Shown here: positions 26,662 to 35,836 of the stretch, piece by piece
Layout of the letters: every line of letters starts with the position of its first letter
Numbering within the stretch: position 1 is the first letter of the stretch
DNA from: Oscillospiraceae bacterium
GTDB taxonomy: Bacteria > Bacillota > Clostridia > Oscillospirales > Ruminococcaceae
Direction of reading: 5' to 3'
Length of the DNA stretch: 64,000 nt
NCBI GenBank assembly: GCA_021200565.1
Contig: JAJQGJ010000019.1
Location: 124,001 to 188,000, forward strand
Notes under the pieces: generated by a model
What the model was told of the DNA's origin: nothing
Database searches by the model: none
What the model saw: the letters and a program-made list of their open reading frames with translations, nothing else
Translations under genes and position numbers: made by a program

Positions 26662-27189
26662 TTGAGACAAGATTCTGTTATTGTTTTTAAAGGTCTGGAT
26701 GTTTACTCAGACGATAGAGGGTATACCTCAGTTTCTCTGGAGATTGATTCTGCGAGAAAACTTGGAATCAATTTTCATGTATGCCAAATAAATCATGGAT
26801 ACAGTTATAAAGCCAACACTATGCGTGGATTGCACTATCAATCTTTTCCATATGAACAGGCAAAACAGGTCAATTGTCTTCGTGGATCAATCTATTCTGT
26901 TGGTGTTGATTTGCGGAAAGAATCTGATAAATTCGGTCAATATGTCGGTGAAATTCTTTCGTATGAAAATAGAAAGATTATGTACATACCAAAAGGATTT
27001 GCTCATGGTTATCTCACCTTAGAGGATGATGTTCTTATGCAGTGGTGTATAGATGGAGAGTTCAAAAAAGAAGCAGCGTGTGTGCTCAGATACGATGATC
27101 CTGATGTTCGAATAGAGTGGCCGAAGCTCAACGACAAGTTAATTATTTCCGATAAAGATATTGAAGGGATGGAGTTAAAGCGAATTTGA
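26662..27189 (+). CDS. dTDP-4-dehydrorhamnose 3,5-epimerase-like protein (second copy)
   Basis: This 175-residue cupin resembles RfbC: DDRGYTSVSLEI, the catalytic-histidine segment ANTMRGLHYQSFPYEQAKQV, IYSVGVDLRKESDKFGQYVG and YIPKGFAHGYLTL. It is shorter and diverged from the RfbC at 8062-8676. It may epimerise another dTDP- or CDP-hexose, or isomerise it. TTG 26662 follows AAGGAAG. Presence of two epimerase homologues suggests a second deoxysugar in the polymer (inference). Confidence 0.85.
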   Translation: MRQDSVIVFKGLDVYSDDRGYTSVSLEIDSARKLGINFHVCQINHGYSYKANTMRGLHYQSFPYEQAKQVNCLRGSIYSVGVDLRKESDKFGQYVGEILSYENRKIMYIPKGFAHGYLTLEDDVLMQWCIDGEFKKEAACVLRYDDPDVRIEWPKLNDKLIISDKDIEGMELKRI

Positions 27190-27242
27190 GGAGTGTCGAT
27201 GAATTAACTTCTCTCTGTTAAAATAGGATGGTGACAGTTTTT

Positions 27243-28418
27243 ATGAGATTCATAATCACCAATTTAATATCCGCATGGTCTAGTAACCAAACTGTGCCTC
27301 CAATCACCCTGTCCACTGACTGGTCCGCCATCTACAAAGAGCTCACAGTCCAATCCATCGCCTATCTCTTCACCGACATGGTCGCAGATGTTGTGCCAGA
27401 TGATTTGTCGGAGAAGTGGATCAATGCTACTATGTACAACATTCACCTGTTCACCAAAATTCAGAACGAACAGCATGATTTGTACGAGCTTCTTTCATCT
27501 CACAATATCGAAATGGCGATTCTGAAAGGGACGGCAGCGGCTGTCAATTATCCTAATCCTGAGTACAGGGCAATGGGCGACATCGACTTTCTCGTTCCGA
27601 TAGAAAAGTTTGATGAAGCCTATCATCTTATGCTTGACAATGGCTACGTTCTAACCTATGACGAGGATAATGTCGATTACCACTATACCCTTGAGAAAAA
27701 CGGCATTACATTTGAGATTCATAAGTATCCTGCAGGAATGAAAAGTGATGATGAGTATCTTTTTGGACTGTTTCAGGACAGTTTAAAGAATGTACAGTTG
27801 ATCCCATGCGAAACCTACGAAGTACCTGTTCTTCCAACTTTGCAGAACGGTCTAGTCCTTCTGCTACATATTGTCAAGCATCTTGATGGAGGCTTGGGCT
27901 TCCGCCAGATTATTGACTGGATGATGTTCGTGGATAAGCACTTGGATGACATCGCATACATCAATGAGTTCAAGCCGGTCTTTGAAAAAGCAGGTCTTGA
28001 TGTTATAGCGAAGACGGTCACGAAGATGTGCCAGATGTATTTAGGACTTCGTGAAGAAATCACGTGGTGCTCTGATGCTGACGAAGATCTCTGCACGGCA
28101 TTGCTTGATTATTTCTATACACAAGGAAATTTCGGTCGGAAAGTCAAAGAAAAGCCTGAAGAAAGAGGAACTTCATTATTTTCAAAGTGTAAAAATATCG
28201 GCGACTTTTTTAAAACACTCCAGAAATACGGAATGGGCAACTGGAAAGCTGTAAAGAAACATCCATGGCTAAAGCCGTTTGCTTGGCTGTATCAAGCAGG
28301 ACGATATGCGAAAGCAATCCTGACCGGAAAATATAAGTTGAAAGGGCTCAAGAGTGATTTAGCTGAGGGAAAACAGCGGAGAAGTATGGTTGAGGCGTTA
28401 AGAATATTTAAAATATAG
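27243..28418 (+). CDS. Nucleotidyltransferase family 5-like protein
   Basis: This 391-residue protein has MAILKGTAAAVNYPNP and AMGDIDFLVPIEKFDEAY, the KG and GDIDxLV motifs of the putative nucleotidyltransferase family seen in surface-polysaccharide and peptide loci. The C-terminal half is helical and basic and I do not recognise it. ATG 27243 is preferred over ATG 27228 on family alignment; neither has a strong ribosome site. It ends the recognisable polysaccharide part of the region. Confidence 0.7.
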   Translation: MRFIITNLISAWSSNQTVPPITLSTDWSAIYKELTVQSIAYLFTDMVADVVPDDLSEKWINATMYNIHLFTKIQNEQHDLYELLSSHNIEMAILKGTAAAVNYPNPEYRAMGDIDFLVPIEKFDEAYHLMLDNGYVLTYDEDNVDYHYTLEKNGITFEIHKYPAGMKSDDEYLFGLFQDSLKNVQLIPCETYEVPVLPTLQNGLVLLLHIVKHLDGGLGFRQIIDWMMFVDKHLDDIAYINEFKPVFEKAGLDVIAKTVTKMCQMYLGLREEITWCSDADEDLCTALLDYFYTQGNFGRKVKEKPEERGTSLFSKCKNIGDFFKTLQKYGMGNWKAVKKHPWLKPFAWLYQAGRYAKAILTGKYKLKGLKSDLAEGKQRRSMVEALRIFKI

Positions 28419-28429
28419 GATGAGATAAC

Positions 28430-29396
28430 ATGGATTACGTTTTTATAGATTCAAATATATGGTTGTCATTGTATCACTTTTCACGTGATGATTTAAAACA
28501 GTTTGGAAGATTGAAAACTCTTGTTGATGCAGAGACTAAGCTTATTATCCCTTCTCAGCTTCGTGACGAACTAATAAGAAACCGCGAAACTAAGCTAAAA
28601 GAATCAATGAAAGACTTTGATGTAAAGCAGCCTAATGTTCCTACTTTTGCAAAGGAATATGCGGAGGAGTACGATGCTTTCAATATAGCATATAGAGAAG
28701 CAGAAAAGAAATTTAAAATCTGGAAAGGAAAAATTGATGCTGATATAAAAGCAGAAACGACACCAGCGGATAAAGTGATTATGGATTTATTTAATATTGC
28801 TGCAATTATCGATTGCGATGATTCAATGGTTTCATTAGCATATGACAGATACAACAGAGGAAATCCGCCCGGGAAAGATAAGAAATATGGTGATGCAATT
28901 AACTGGGAATGTTTGCTTAAAACTGTTCCAGAAGGCAGTGAACTGTACTTGGTCAGTGCAGATAAAGATTATCGCTCAGTGCTTTCCGATGATGAGTTAA
29001 ACCCTTTTTTTGAGACACGAATGGCGGGTAAAGAAGAAATCGAATATTTATTTTTATACATCATTGGTTGATTTTTTGAGTGCTAAGTTTAAAGAGATAG
29101 AGTTGCGTGATGAAAAGGAAAAGAAAGATTTAATATCTGGTCTACTATCCAGCAGCAATTATGCAACCACGCATCTGATTATAAAGGGGCTGTCCAAGTT
29201 TTCTGATTGGACTTCTGAACAGCGAGAATCATTGTGTGAGGCTGCAGTATGGAATAGTCAGGTAAAAAACATTTTAGGCGATGCAGATGTATTGAAGTTT
29301 TTCAAGAATCTGCTGTCAAAAGTTGATTACAATAAGATAGGCGATTGCTGCACAAGAACTTTGATGGAAACTATTTTTGGCATTGATGGAGGTTAG
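28430..29396 (+). pseudogene. PIN-domain protein with a probable frameshift
   Basis: The first frame (28430-29071) holds a PIN-like nuclease domain: VFIDSNIWLSLYHF with the first acidic residue, DELIRNRETKL, then GDAINWECLLKT and SADKDYRSV near the end. It ends at TGA 29071, but the frame that starts upstream at 29010 continues the expected sequence (YFYTSLVDFLSAKFKEI) to 29396. One base lost or gained around 29030-29060, near an A-rich and a T-rich stretch, would join them into about 321 residues. RNA cleavage in a stress or defence setting is inferred. Whether this is real decay or an assembly error cannot be told. Confidence 0.65.
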
Positions 29397-29718
29397 AAAG
29401 GCTTCAGCAATGAACGGACTCGTTTAATTAAAATCAAATTAGGCAATGTATTATAAAAATGATATTGCTTTTTTAGCGCATTGAGTTTGCTTTTGCGTTG
29501 TTAGTATTATTTTCATTCAGGCAGGGGGCTAAAGGCTAGTCTGCACACCTGGATTCAAGTTCTCATATCTTGAGCTGAAAGTGTTATTTTTCAAGTGCTT
29601 TGAGAAATCATTGCAAAGTTAATAGCGTGATTAAATCAGGCAATAAAGCTATATTGTAAACGGATTTTGTGAATAGACATGGCATTTAGGTTAAAAACAA
29701 GAATAAATTGAGGCTATT
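29397..29718. other. Gene-free AT-rich spacer
   Basis: About 320 bases with no reading frame, repeat or hairpin I can defend. It may carry the promoter of the downstream Nudix gene. It contains a G5 run that lacks the TA flank of the poly-G tracts. Confidence 0.5.
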
Positions 29719-30237
29719 ATGGAGTATATCGATATTTTTGATTCTTCTATGAAGACGATTAGGTCTAATTTCAAGAGAGGAGAACGCATTCCCGCCGGAG
29801 GCTATTACTTGGTTGCGGAAGTGTGGACTGTGACTAATGATGGTCACATACTAGTAACATTAAGATCTCCTGAAAAGAAATCAGAGCCGAACAAGTGGGA
29901 AAACACAGGGGGTGCCGTTATGACAGGAGAATCCAGCAAGACGGCAGCGGTGAGAGAGTTGAACGAAGAAACAGGTATATCTATTTCAGAATATGAGTTA
30001 GTTCATATTTCAACACATAAAGGATATAATTTGGTCGTGGATACATTTTTCCTTAGAAAAGATGTCGATTTGAAATGTATAAGATTGCAGAAAGGAGAAA
30101 CTGTTGATGCAAAGCTAGTTGAATATGAGGAATTGAAGAGGATGATTGACGAGGGTGTGTTTTCTGCATCAATTGCTGAACGGCTTAGTTTCATTCAAGA
30201 TAACTTCTACTCATTCCTGAAACAGTCCTCTGTTTGA
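29719..30237 (+). CDS. Nudix hydrolase
   Basis: This 172-residue protein has the Nudix box close to consensus: GAVMTGESSKTAAVRELNEE followed by TG. It would hydrolyse a nucleoside diphosphate linked to another group, with substrate unknown. It lies just upstream of a membrane protein and a histidine phosphatase, so the three may form a small operon acting on nucleotides or phosphosugars (inference). Confidence 0.88.
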   Translation: MEYIDIFDSSMKTIRSNFKRGERIPAGGYYLVAEVWTVTNDGHILVTLRSPEKKSEPNKWENTGGAVMTGESSKTAAVRELNEETGISISEYELVHISTHKGYNLVVDTFFLRKDVDLKCIRLQKGETVDAKLVEYEELKRMIDEGVFSASIAERLSFIQDNFYSFLKQSSV

Positions 30238-30301
30238 TCTATTATATTTTCTGCTATATAGCGAGAGCATGAAGCTCACTAAAAAAGGAAGGGAAACAAA
30301 A

Positions 30302-31078
30302 ATGAAGCAAAAAGTAGTGGACTGGATTAGTTCACATCTTGTCGAAATCCATGGTGTATTAGTATTAGGTGTATTTTTAGTAAGTCTTATATCAGGCATT
30401 AATAGTAACGATACTGTCATAATGATAGCGTTATTAGTATTTGTTGGAACAGAATTTTTAGTTCTTTCTGTTGGCTATTTAGAGAGAATTTCGAACGATT
30501 TAAAACAACTAACAGAAGATGAAAAAAATAAAACTTACGATGTGACTGTAAATGAATCATTGGTATGGACTTATATGGCTAAAACAGCTAAGTTCGATTT
30601 TATTATTTGCACACCGACAGGAGGATCGCTGTATAACTATAGGCGTGTATTTGATGAGATGCCAAGTAATGTTAAAATTCGTATTATAATTTTTAACCTT
30701 GATGATAATGCTGCTCTAGACGCCTATTGTACAGTTGTTAAGCCGAGACTTTCAGCATTACAGTTAAAGCAAAAAAACTCATCATTTAAAATGCTTGCCA
30801 CTGGTCTTTCGAGCAGACCGAATGTCGAGATTAGGATTTCAAAGACACCATTTGATACCGTGTATATCGGTAAGGATGTATTTGGAAATACAAGTGATGC
30901 AAAGATTAAAGTGCAACATTTGTTAAGAAAATACGGAAAGGCAGATAACATGGATATTGTTGACGATAAGCTTATTTACAGCATTGATTCAGATGCTCCA
31001 CATTATCAGGTGTACTATAGACAGATAAAGGCTATTTGGGATGATGGTGAAACGTATTTAAGTGCGAAGCATAATTAA
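30302..31078 (+). CDS. Membrane-anchored protein of unknown function
   Basis: This 258-residue protein starts at ATG 30302 after AAGGAAGGG. Two hydrophobic segments (about residues 18-37 and 40-60) are followed by a cytoplasmic domain of about 190 residues with alternating strands and helices, including FDFIICTPTGGSLYNY and VYIGKDVFGNTSDAKIKV. The layout recalls a membrane-anchored phospholipase-D-like or nucleotide-sensing effector, but I see no HKD motif and will not assign a function. It sits between a Nudix hydrolase and a histidine phosphatase. Confidence 0.6.
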   Translation: MKQKVVDWISSHLVEIHGVLVLGVFLVSLISGINSNDTVIMIALLVFVGTEFLVLSVGYLERISNDLKQLTEDEKNKTYDVTVNESLVWTYMAKTAKFDFIICTPTGGSLYNYRRVFDEMPSNVKIRIIIFNLDDNAALDAYCTVVKPRLSALQLKQKNSSFKMLATGLSSRPNVEIRISKTPFDTVYIGKDVFGNTSDAKIKVQHLLRKYGKADNMDIVDDKLIYSIDSDAPHYQVYYRQIKAIWDDGETYLSAKHN

Positions 31079-31093
31079 TAAGAGGGTTATTAC

Positions 31094-31770
31094 ATGAAAG
31101 TTATACTTATGAGACATGCTGAATCTCAAAAAATATAGCAAAAACCTTTGCTACAGTTGAAAGTGAAGAGCCGTTGACACAGCGAGGCGAAGAGGTGGCA
31201 CTGTTATCAGGGAAAGCAATACTCGGATATATTGACGATAGAAAATTAGTGTGCGGAAATATCTATGCTGCAAATTCACTTCGTGCTAGAACAACTGCTG
31301 AAATTATATCGAATACTCTCGATACTGCACCTGTCATTTCTGTGAGCGAATTTGTTTCTCTTAAAAATGATTTTTCTTTAGCAGGTCACAGCGAAGAAGA
31401 CGCTAAAATGATTGATAGACATTTTTTGCAAGAGCTATCTTTAAGCAGGGCTGGAATTTTTAATGGATATAGATTTTCATCTAACTGGACCGAGAAAATT
31501 GTTCGCTTGCATGAGATGACTGCATATGAAAAATATCTTGAAATTCTGAGGATGAATGAAAAAGAGGATTTGATATTAATGATTATGCATCATTCGTCAA
31601 TTACAGCTGTTCTTATTAATATTGCAAGACAGTATTATGGATACCCCTTAGACTTCTTTGGCAATGTTGAATGTGATTTATGTAATATTTTTCTCGTGGA
31701 ATATGAAGGCGGAATAGCAAATATTAAGCTTGCAAATGTAGGAGCAGATGAACTTTTAAGGCTGACTTAA
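31094..31770 (+). pseudogene. Histidine phosphatase family protein, frameshifted at an A6 run
   Basis: The first frame gives MKVILMRHAESQKI and stops at 31138. The next frame continues as NIAKTFATVESEEPLTQRG and the rest of the domain, including SLRARTTAEIIS near the middle and IMMHHSSITAVLINIAR late. The break is at A6 (31128-31133); with A7 the two frames join into a 225-residue phosphoglycerate-mutase-like protein with the RHAES catalytic motif. Slippage on a poly-A run, or a sequencing indel, are both possible. It would remove phosphate from an unknown substrate. Confidence 0.75.
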
Positions 31771-31864
31771 ATCTTTAACGTAGAAAACGAATATCAAGAT
31801 AATTATAATATATACATCACATTATAGAATTCAATATGAATAATGATAGCATTACTATATGTAG

Positions 31865-31893
31865 TTGCAAGAATGAGGCTTTTGGTGTATAAT
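31865..31893 (+). promoter_or_regulatory. Sigma-A-type promoter for the Panacea-domain operon
   Basis: TTGCAA at 31865-31870 and TATAAT at 31888-31893 with a 17-base spacer. It lies 32 bases upstream of ATG 31926, so the three-gene operon has its own promoter. Confidence 0.75.
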
Positions 31894-31925
31894 AATATAA
31901 GAAAAATGGAAACGAGGTAGCTATA

Positions 31926-32354
31926 ATGTACAGTGCTCTAGACGTCGCTCGGTATATTGTAGACAAATGCAATGCAGCATTAAGCGCAATTACCAATCTA
32001 AAACTACAAAAGATATTGTATTTTGTCCAAGCAGAGTTTCTTGTTAAGAAGCATACACCATGTTTTAGTGAAGATATTTATGCTTGGAATTATGGACCAG
32101 TGGTTCCTTCAGTTTATAGAGAGTATAAAGTATACGGTGGATCTAGTATTCCTTCTTTTTCTAAGCGTGATCGGAAAGAGTATGGGATAGCCGATTCTGA
32201 TATGGAATTGATAAATGAAGTTGTTAAGCAGTGCCAGCGGTATTCTGCATCTGAGTTAGTTGAAATTACGCATGACCAAGCACCGTGGAAAGATGCATTT
32301 AGGAATGGCACTGGTATAATTAAGAAAGAAGCTATCTTGAGCTACTTTGAATAA
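31926..32354 (+). CDS. Panacea-domain (DUF4065) protein, likely antitoxin-like
   Basis: This 142-residue protein has the Panacea domain: YSALDVARYIVDKC, TNLKLQKILYFVQAEFL and EDIYAWNYGPVVPSVYREYK. Panacea-domain proteins are known as broad antitoxins that neutralise many unrelated toxins. Here it heads an operon with a membrane protein and a small soluble protein, which fits a toxin-antitoxin or defence unit (inference). The promoter lies directly upstream. Confidence 0.85.
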   Translation: MYSALDVARYIVDKCNAALSAITNLKLQKILYFVQAEFLVKKHTPCFSEDIYAWNYGPVVPSVYREYKVYGGSSIPSFSKRDRKEYGIADSDMELINEVVKQCQRYSASELVEITHDQAPWKDAFRNGTGIIKKEAILSYFE

Positions 32355-32394
32355 CGGTAATAGAAGACAATAAATCAGTGGGTTGGGATTCAAT

Positions 32395-33489
32395 ATGTAT
32401 GAAGATATAAATAATGCTGATAGCATCAGTAATGACTTTGTTTTTACCAAAACTGATAGTTGCGGTAGTAATGCTGATGGTGATAACAAGCTGGATGTTA
32501 TAGATGCCATGACACAAAAGATCAACGAGATGTGTGGAAAATTGATCATGTCCAAGAATGATTTTAATGCTATCGATTTCGTCGAAATGTTAACAACGTA
32601 TATAGAGGAATATGATAGAATTTTATACAGCCCAATCAGTAATTGCATCTATCACTGCTATATCACGCAATCATTCGACGAAGCCGCGCAGATGGTAGAT
32701 AATATTAATGAAAACATCATAGTTGTATTAGGATTTGTTAATTCGAAAGAATACCAAAGTAAAGTTGACGCCGAGGCAAATGAAGAGAAAAAGAAAGCTA
32801 TGCAGGATGTAAAAAAGAGTGCCTTAAAGATTTGGGATCATGCTAATCTTGCTGATAAGCAATATCAAAGTCTGAAGCAAACTGATGATGAATTCAGAAC
32901 AAAGTTCGATGAACGGTTTAACAAAGAATTTTTAGATAGCATGACTCCAGTAAAAGAAAATCTGACTAAAGAAATGAGTGCCCAATTAATCACTATGGTT
33001 GGCATCTTTACAGCGTTGGCATTCTTGATTTTTGGTGGCATAAGTAGCTTGGACAATTTATTTACGAATCAGGATTTATCAATCCCACGTCTTATGATTA
33101 TTGGTTCTGTTTGGGGACTTTGTATTCTAAACTTGGTCTTTGTATTTCTGTTTTGTGTAGGCAAGATGACAAAACTTAATTTCAAGTCAACCGAAGACAA
33201 AGGTGCGTCTATTTTCTGCAAATATCCTATTGTATGGTGGTGTGATTTCGCTATTTTGATGGTCTTGGGCGGGAGCATTTGGCTTTACTACTTAACAACT
33301 CGTGATGGACTGGGGTGGTTGGACGAGTGTTGCAATAGTTCCCCGAAATTATTCGCAATAGTTGGCTCTATATTACTTGTTATCATTTTTGTAGTATTAG
33401 CTATTGTTCTTAGCAAATTAACAAGATATAGAGAGCCTGAAAATAAGGACTCAAGTGTAGAAAAAACAGAGACTACCAAGAATGGATGA
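32395..33489 (+). CDS. Four-pass membrane protein, candidate toxin partner
   Basis: This 364-residue protein has a cytoplasmic N-terminal part of about 195 residues, helical and acidic, and then four hydrophobic segments at about 200-220, 236-256, 281-301 and 318-341, ending in a charged tail. I do not recognise the family. Lying after a Panacea-type gene, in the position where membrane-acting toxins often occur, it is a candidate toxin (inference). ATG 32395 is preferred over TTG 32383. It overlaps the next gene by 4 bases. Confidence 0.6.
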   Translation: MYEDINNADSISNDFVFTKTDSCGSNADGDNKLDVIDAMTQKINEMCGKLIMSKNDFNAIDFVEMLTTYIEEYDRILYSPISNCIYHCYITQSFDEAAQMVDNINENIIVVLGFVNSKEYQSKVDAEANEEKKKAMQDVKKSALKIWDHANLADKQYQSLKQTDDEFRTKFDERFNKEFLDSMTPVKENLTKEMSAQLITMVGIFTALAFLIFGGISSLDNLFTNQDLSIPRLMIIGSVWGLCILNLVFVFLFCVGKMTKLNFKSTEDKGASIFCKYPIVWWCDFAILMVLGGSIWLYYLTTRDGLGWLDECCNSSPKLFAIVGSILLVIIFVVLAIVLSKLTRYREPENKDSSVEKTETTKNG

Positions 33490-34115
33490 TGAAAATGCCA
33501 AATAGTTTGACCAGAGATGAGTTAATGCGCAATTACTGGCGTTATTATTTTGTTCTTGAGTCTAAATTTCTACATATATTGGATTACGTTGAACTTGATG
33601 AGAGTAACTACAATACATATTCTCATGAATTTGCAATGTTACAGCAGTCTATCGGTGCGGAACTAGACGACTTCTTTAAGGTGTATTGCGGATTTGAAAC
33701 TTCTAATAATAAAAATATATCTGATTACGCAAACTATATATTGAGTGAGTATCCTGAAATAGTAAATCAGAAAATATCATTGATGGGTTATGACACTTTT
33801 ATTACTCCTTATGCTGGTTGGAATGTGGATGAGCCGAGCAAGTCGCTCTTTTGGTGGAAAGCTTTTACACAAGTTAAGCATGACAGGAGTCTAAAGTATA
33901 AGGAAGCTAATCTAAAAAATGTGCTGTACATATTGGGAGCCTTGTATATCTTAGAACTGAGATATTTGAGCAAGGTAGCTGACAATGAGCCGGATGTGCC
34001 TGATAAAGAGTCATCGATTTTTGAAGCCATGAATTGGAATTACAGATATATACCACTTGGAAAAAATTTTGCTATTATTAACGGTGCGGTTCATTTCGTG
34101 ATCGAGGAAGGTTAA
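33486..34115 (+). CDS. Conserved-looking protein of unknown function, possible HEPN-like helical fold
   Basis: This 209-residue, mainly helical protein has WWKAFTQVKHDRSLKYKEAN in the middle, a signature resembling HEPN-like or abortive-infection proteins with a KHxR-type helix; I cannot confirm it. It overlaps the membrane-protein gene by 4 bases (ATGATG/TGA), so the operon has three coupled genes. If HEPN-like it could be an RNase or an accessory sensor (inference). Confidence 0.55.
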   Translation: MMKMPNSLTRDELMRNYWRYYFVLESKFLHILDYVELDESNYNTYSHEFAMLQQSIGAELDDFFKVYCGFETSNNKNISDYANYILSEYPEIVNQKISLMGYDTFITPYAGWNVDEPSKSLFWWKAFTQVKHDRSLKYKEANLKNVLYILGALYILELRYLSKVADNEPDVPDKESSIFEAMNWNYRYIPLGKNFAIINGAVHFVIEEG

Positions 34116-34174
34116 TACAGTACGATTCAAATGAATATGTTAAGGTAGCATGAATGTAGAGGAGGTATTCAGCA

Positions 34175-35089
34175 ATGTGTAGTAACACTAATCTCTTCGC
34201 CAACTCCTACATCTCCTCCTCCCGCATAATCTACACCCCAAGCTCATTTGCAAGAACCTCCCTCCTCCACCTCCAGGAAACCGGCACGCTTCAAGCCGTT
34301 CGTCCACACGTCTCCTCCCGCCAGAACCTACAATCCTATCTTTTGCTTGTGGTAACAAGCGGAAGTGGCTATGTCGAGTATGAGGGCACAAGGTACGAAC
34401 TAAAAGCGGGTGACCTTGCCTTAATCGATTGCAGCAAAGGCTATAGCCAGAGCAGCAGCGAAGACCTGTGGAGCCTGAAATGGTGCCACTGGAACGGCAA
34501 CAATATGCCAGCTATGTACAACAAAATCATAGAACGTGGCTTATCACTCGTATTCCATCCAGAAAACAGTAACGTGTACACCTCACTCTTAGATGACTTG
34601 TATAAGACAGCCTCCTCGGACAGCTTCGTCCGCAATGCACTCATCAATGAGCTTCTCACACGCCTCGTCACTGAGCTTATGAAGGAAACTGTCTACGAGG
34701 AAGAGAATCTATCTGAGTCAAACACAGAGCTGGAGAAAATCGATGTTGCGGAGATAAAAGCGTATATCGACCAGAACTTCGCTTCTAAACTTTCGTTGGA
34801 GAGCATAGCCGACCGTTTCTACTTCAACAAGAACTATGTCGCAAGAAATTTCAAAGAAATCTACGGTACAAGCATCGGCTCGTATATTCAAATTGCTCGC
34901 ATCGGCAAAGCAAAAGAGCTCCTGAGATTCAGCAATAAGACGGTAGAAGCAATCGGCTCCGAGTGTGGTTATGATGATAAGAACTACTTCTCAAGAGTGT
35001 TCAAGAAAGTAGAGGGCTGTTCGCCAAGTGAGTTCCGAAAACTATGGACGAGCAGAAGCTACAGAGCGGAAAAATCAAATAGAAAATAG
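34175..35089 (+). CDS. AraC family transcriptional regulator
   Basis: This 304-residue protein has an N-terminal cupin-like sensing domain (SSRQNLQSYLLLVVTSGSG, YEGTRYELKAGDLALID) and a C-terminal double helix-turn-helix: FASKLSLESIADRFYFNKN and IGSECGYDDKNYFSRVFKKV. It probably senses a sugar and activates a carbohydrate operon; no target is evident nearby. The ribosome site GAGGAGG is strong. The HPr-like gene starts 5 bases after its stop. Confidence 0.92.
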   Translation: MCSNTNLFANSYISSSRIIYTPSSFARTSLLHLQETGTLQAVRPHVSSRQNLQSYLLLVVTSGSGYVEYEGTRYELKAGDLALIDCSKGYSQSSSEDLWSLKWCHWNGNNMPAMYNKIIERGLSLVFHPENSNVYTSLLDDLYKTASSDSFVRNALINELLTRLVTELMKETVYEEENLSESNTELEKIDVAEIKAYIDQNFASKLSLESIADRFYFNKNYVARNFKEIYGTSIGSYIQIARIGKAKELLRFSNKTVEAIGSECGYDDKNYFSRVFKKVEGCSPSEFRKLWTSRSYRAEKSNRK

Positions 35090-35094
35090 CGAAT

Positions 35095-35373
35095 ATGAGT
35101 AGCAACAAAATGAAAGAAAGTTTTACCTACAAAATCACAGGAAACGCAGATAACACGGCTCTAGCTCTTCTTGCACATGAATCCGCAAAGTACTCATGTA
35201 ATATCTATGCAACAAAACCCAGCTCGTCACCAAAAGATGCAAAGAGCATTATGTCGTTAATAACGGTTTGCTTCAAACAAGGGGACACAGTTGAGTTTAT
35301 ATTTGATGGTTCCGATGCGGATGTAGCTGCAAAGAATATAAAAACAGCATTGGGAGATTCCATTGGACTCTAA
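35095..35373 (+). CDS. HPr-fold protein lacking the active-site histidine
   Basis: This 92-residue protein aligns with HPr of the PTS along its length: AHESAKYSCNIYA and KSIMSLITVCFKQGDTVEFIF correspond to the HPr helix, the Ser46-containing loop (KSIM) and the following strand. The GIHARP segment that carries the phosphorylated His15 is replaced by GNADNTA, so it cannot act as a normal phosphocarrier. It directly follows the AraC gene. It may be a regulatory HPr homologue such as a Crh-type protein (inference). Confidence 0.7.
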   Translation: MSSNKMKESFTYKITGNADNTALALLAHESAKYSCNIYATKPSSSPKDAKSIMSLITVCFKQGDTVEFIFDGSDADVAAKNIKTALGDSIGL

Positions 35374-35387
35374 GATAGCGTAAAAAG

Positions 35388-35440
35388 AACCCCTGTGGTT
35401 TCCAGAGAAAACTCTGGGAGCCACAGGGGTTTATTTATTT
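35388..35440 (+). terminator. Rho-independent terminator
   Basis: A stem AACCCCTGTGG (35388-35398) and CCACAGGGGTT (35421-35431) encloses a second small stem CCAGAG/CTCTGG, and T-rich sequence follows. It closes the AraC/HPr-like operon. Confidence 0.9.
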
Positions 35441-35836
35441 TCACTGTACTCTATGGGAAGTTCCCAATCTCAAGATACTTATCTATGTCAACAATCTCTA
35501 CCCCGTGCCAAGCAGGCGCCGCTTTAGACAAGATACAAGTCCGCAACATAAATAAAGCATAACATAAGTAACCACGCAGACCCCGTGTTCATCAAAATTT
35601 CAGAAAATAATCCCACATTCGTTGCCTTTGTGTTGTTGTATTGGCTCCGCCTAAGTGATAAAATAAAGAGGAGCAATCTATGTTGCAAAAACCGGATTGA
35701 CATTACGCCCAAACCATATCGTGGGCTTTTCTCCCATTCGTCACCCCAATGTGCCGGAGAAGCGCAGACGCTATCAGAATCCGAACGTCACGCTTAATGA
35801 TATGATGCAATCTGAATTCCATGTGAGGGGATAATT
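35441..35836. other. Gene-free spacer
   Basis: About 400 bases without a gene I can support. An open frame at 35585-35797 of 70 residues has no ribosome site and no recognisable domain. The last 30 bases carry an apparent GAGGGG ribosome site for the SDR gene. Confidence 0.5.

Noticed and set aside
35585-35797. A 70-residue open frame
   Set aside because: No ribosome site, no domain, and composition like non-coding sequence.
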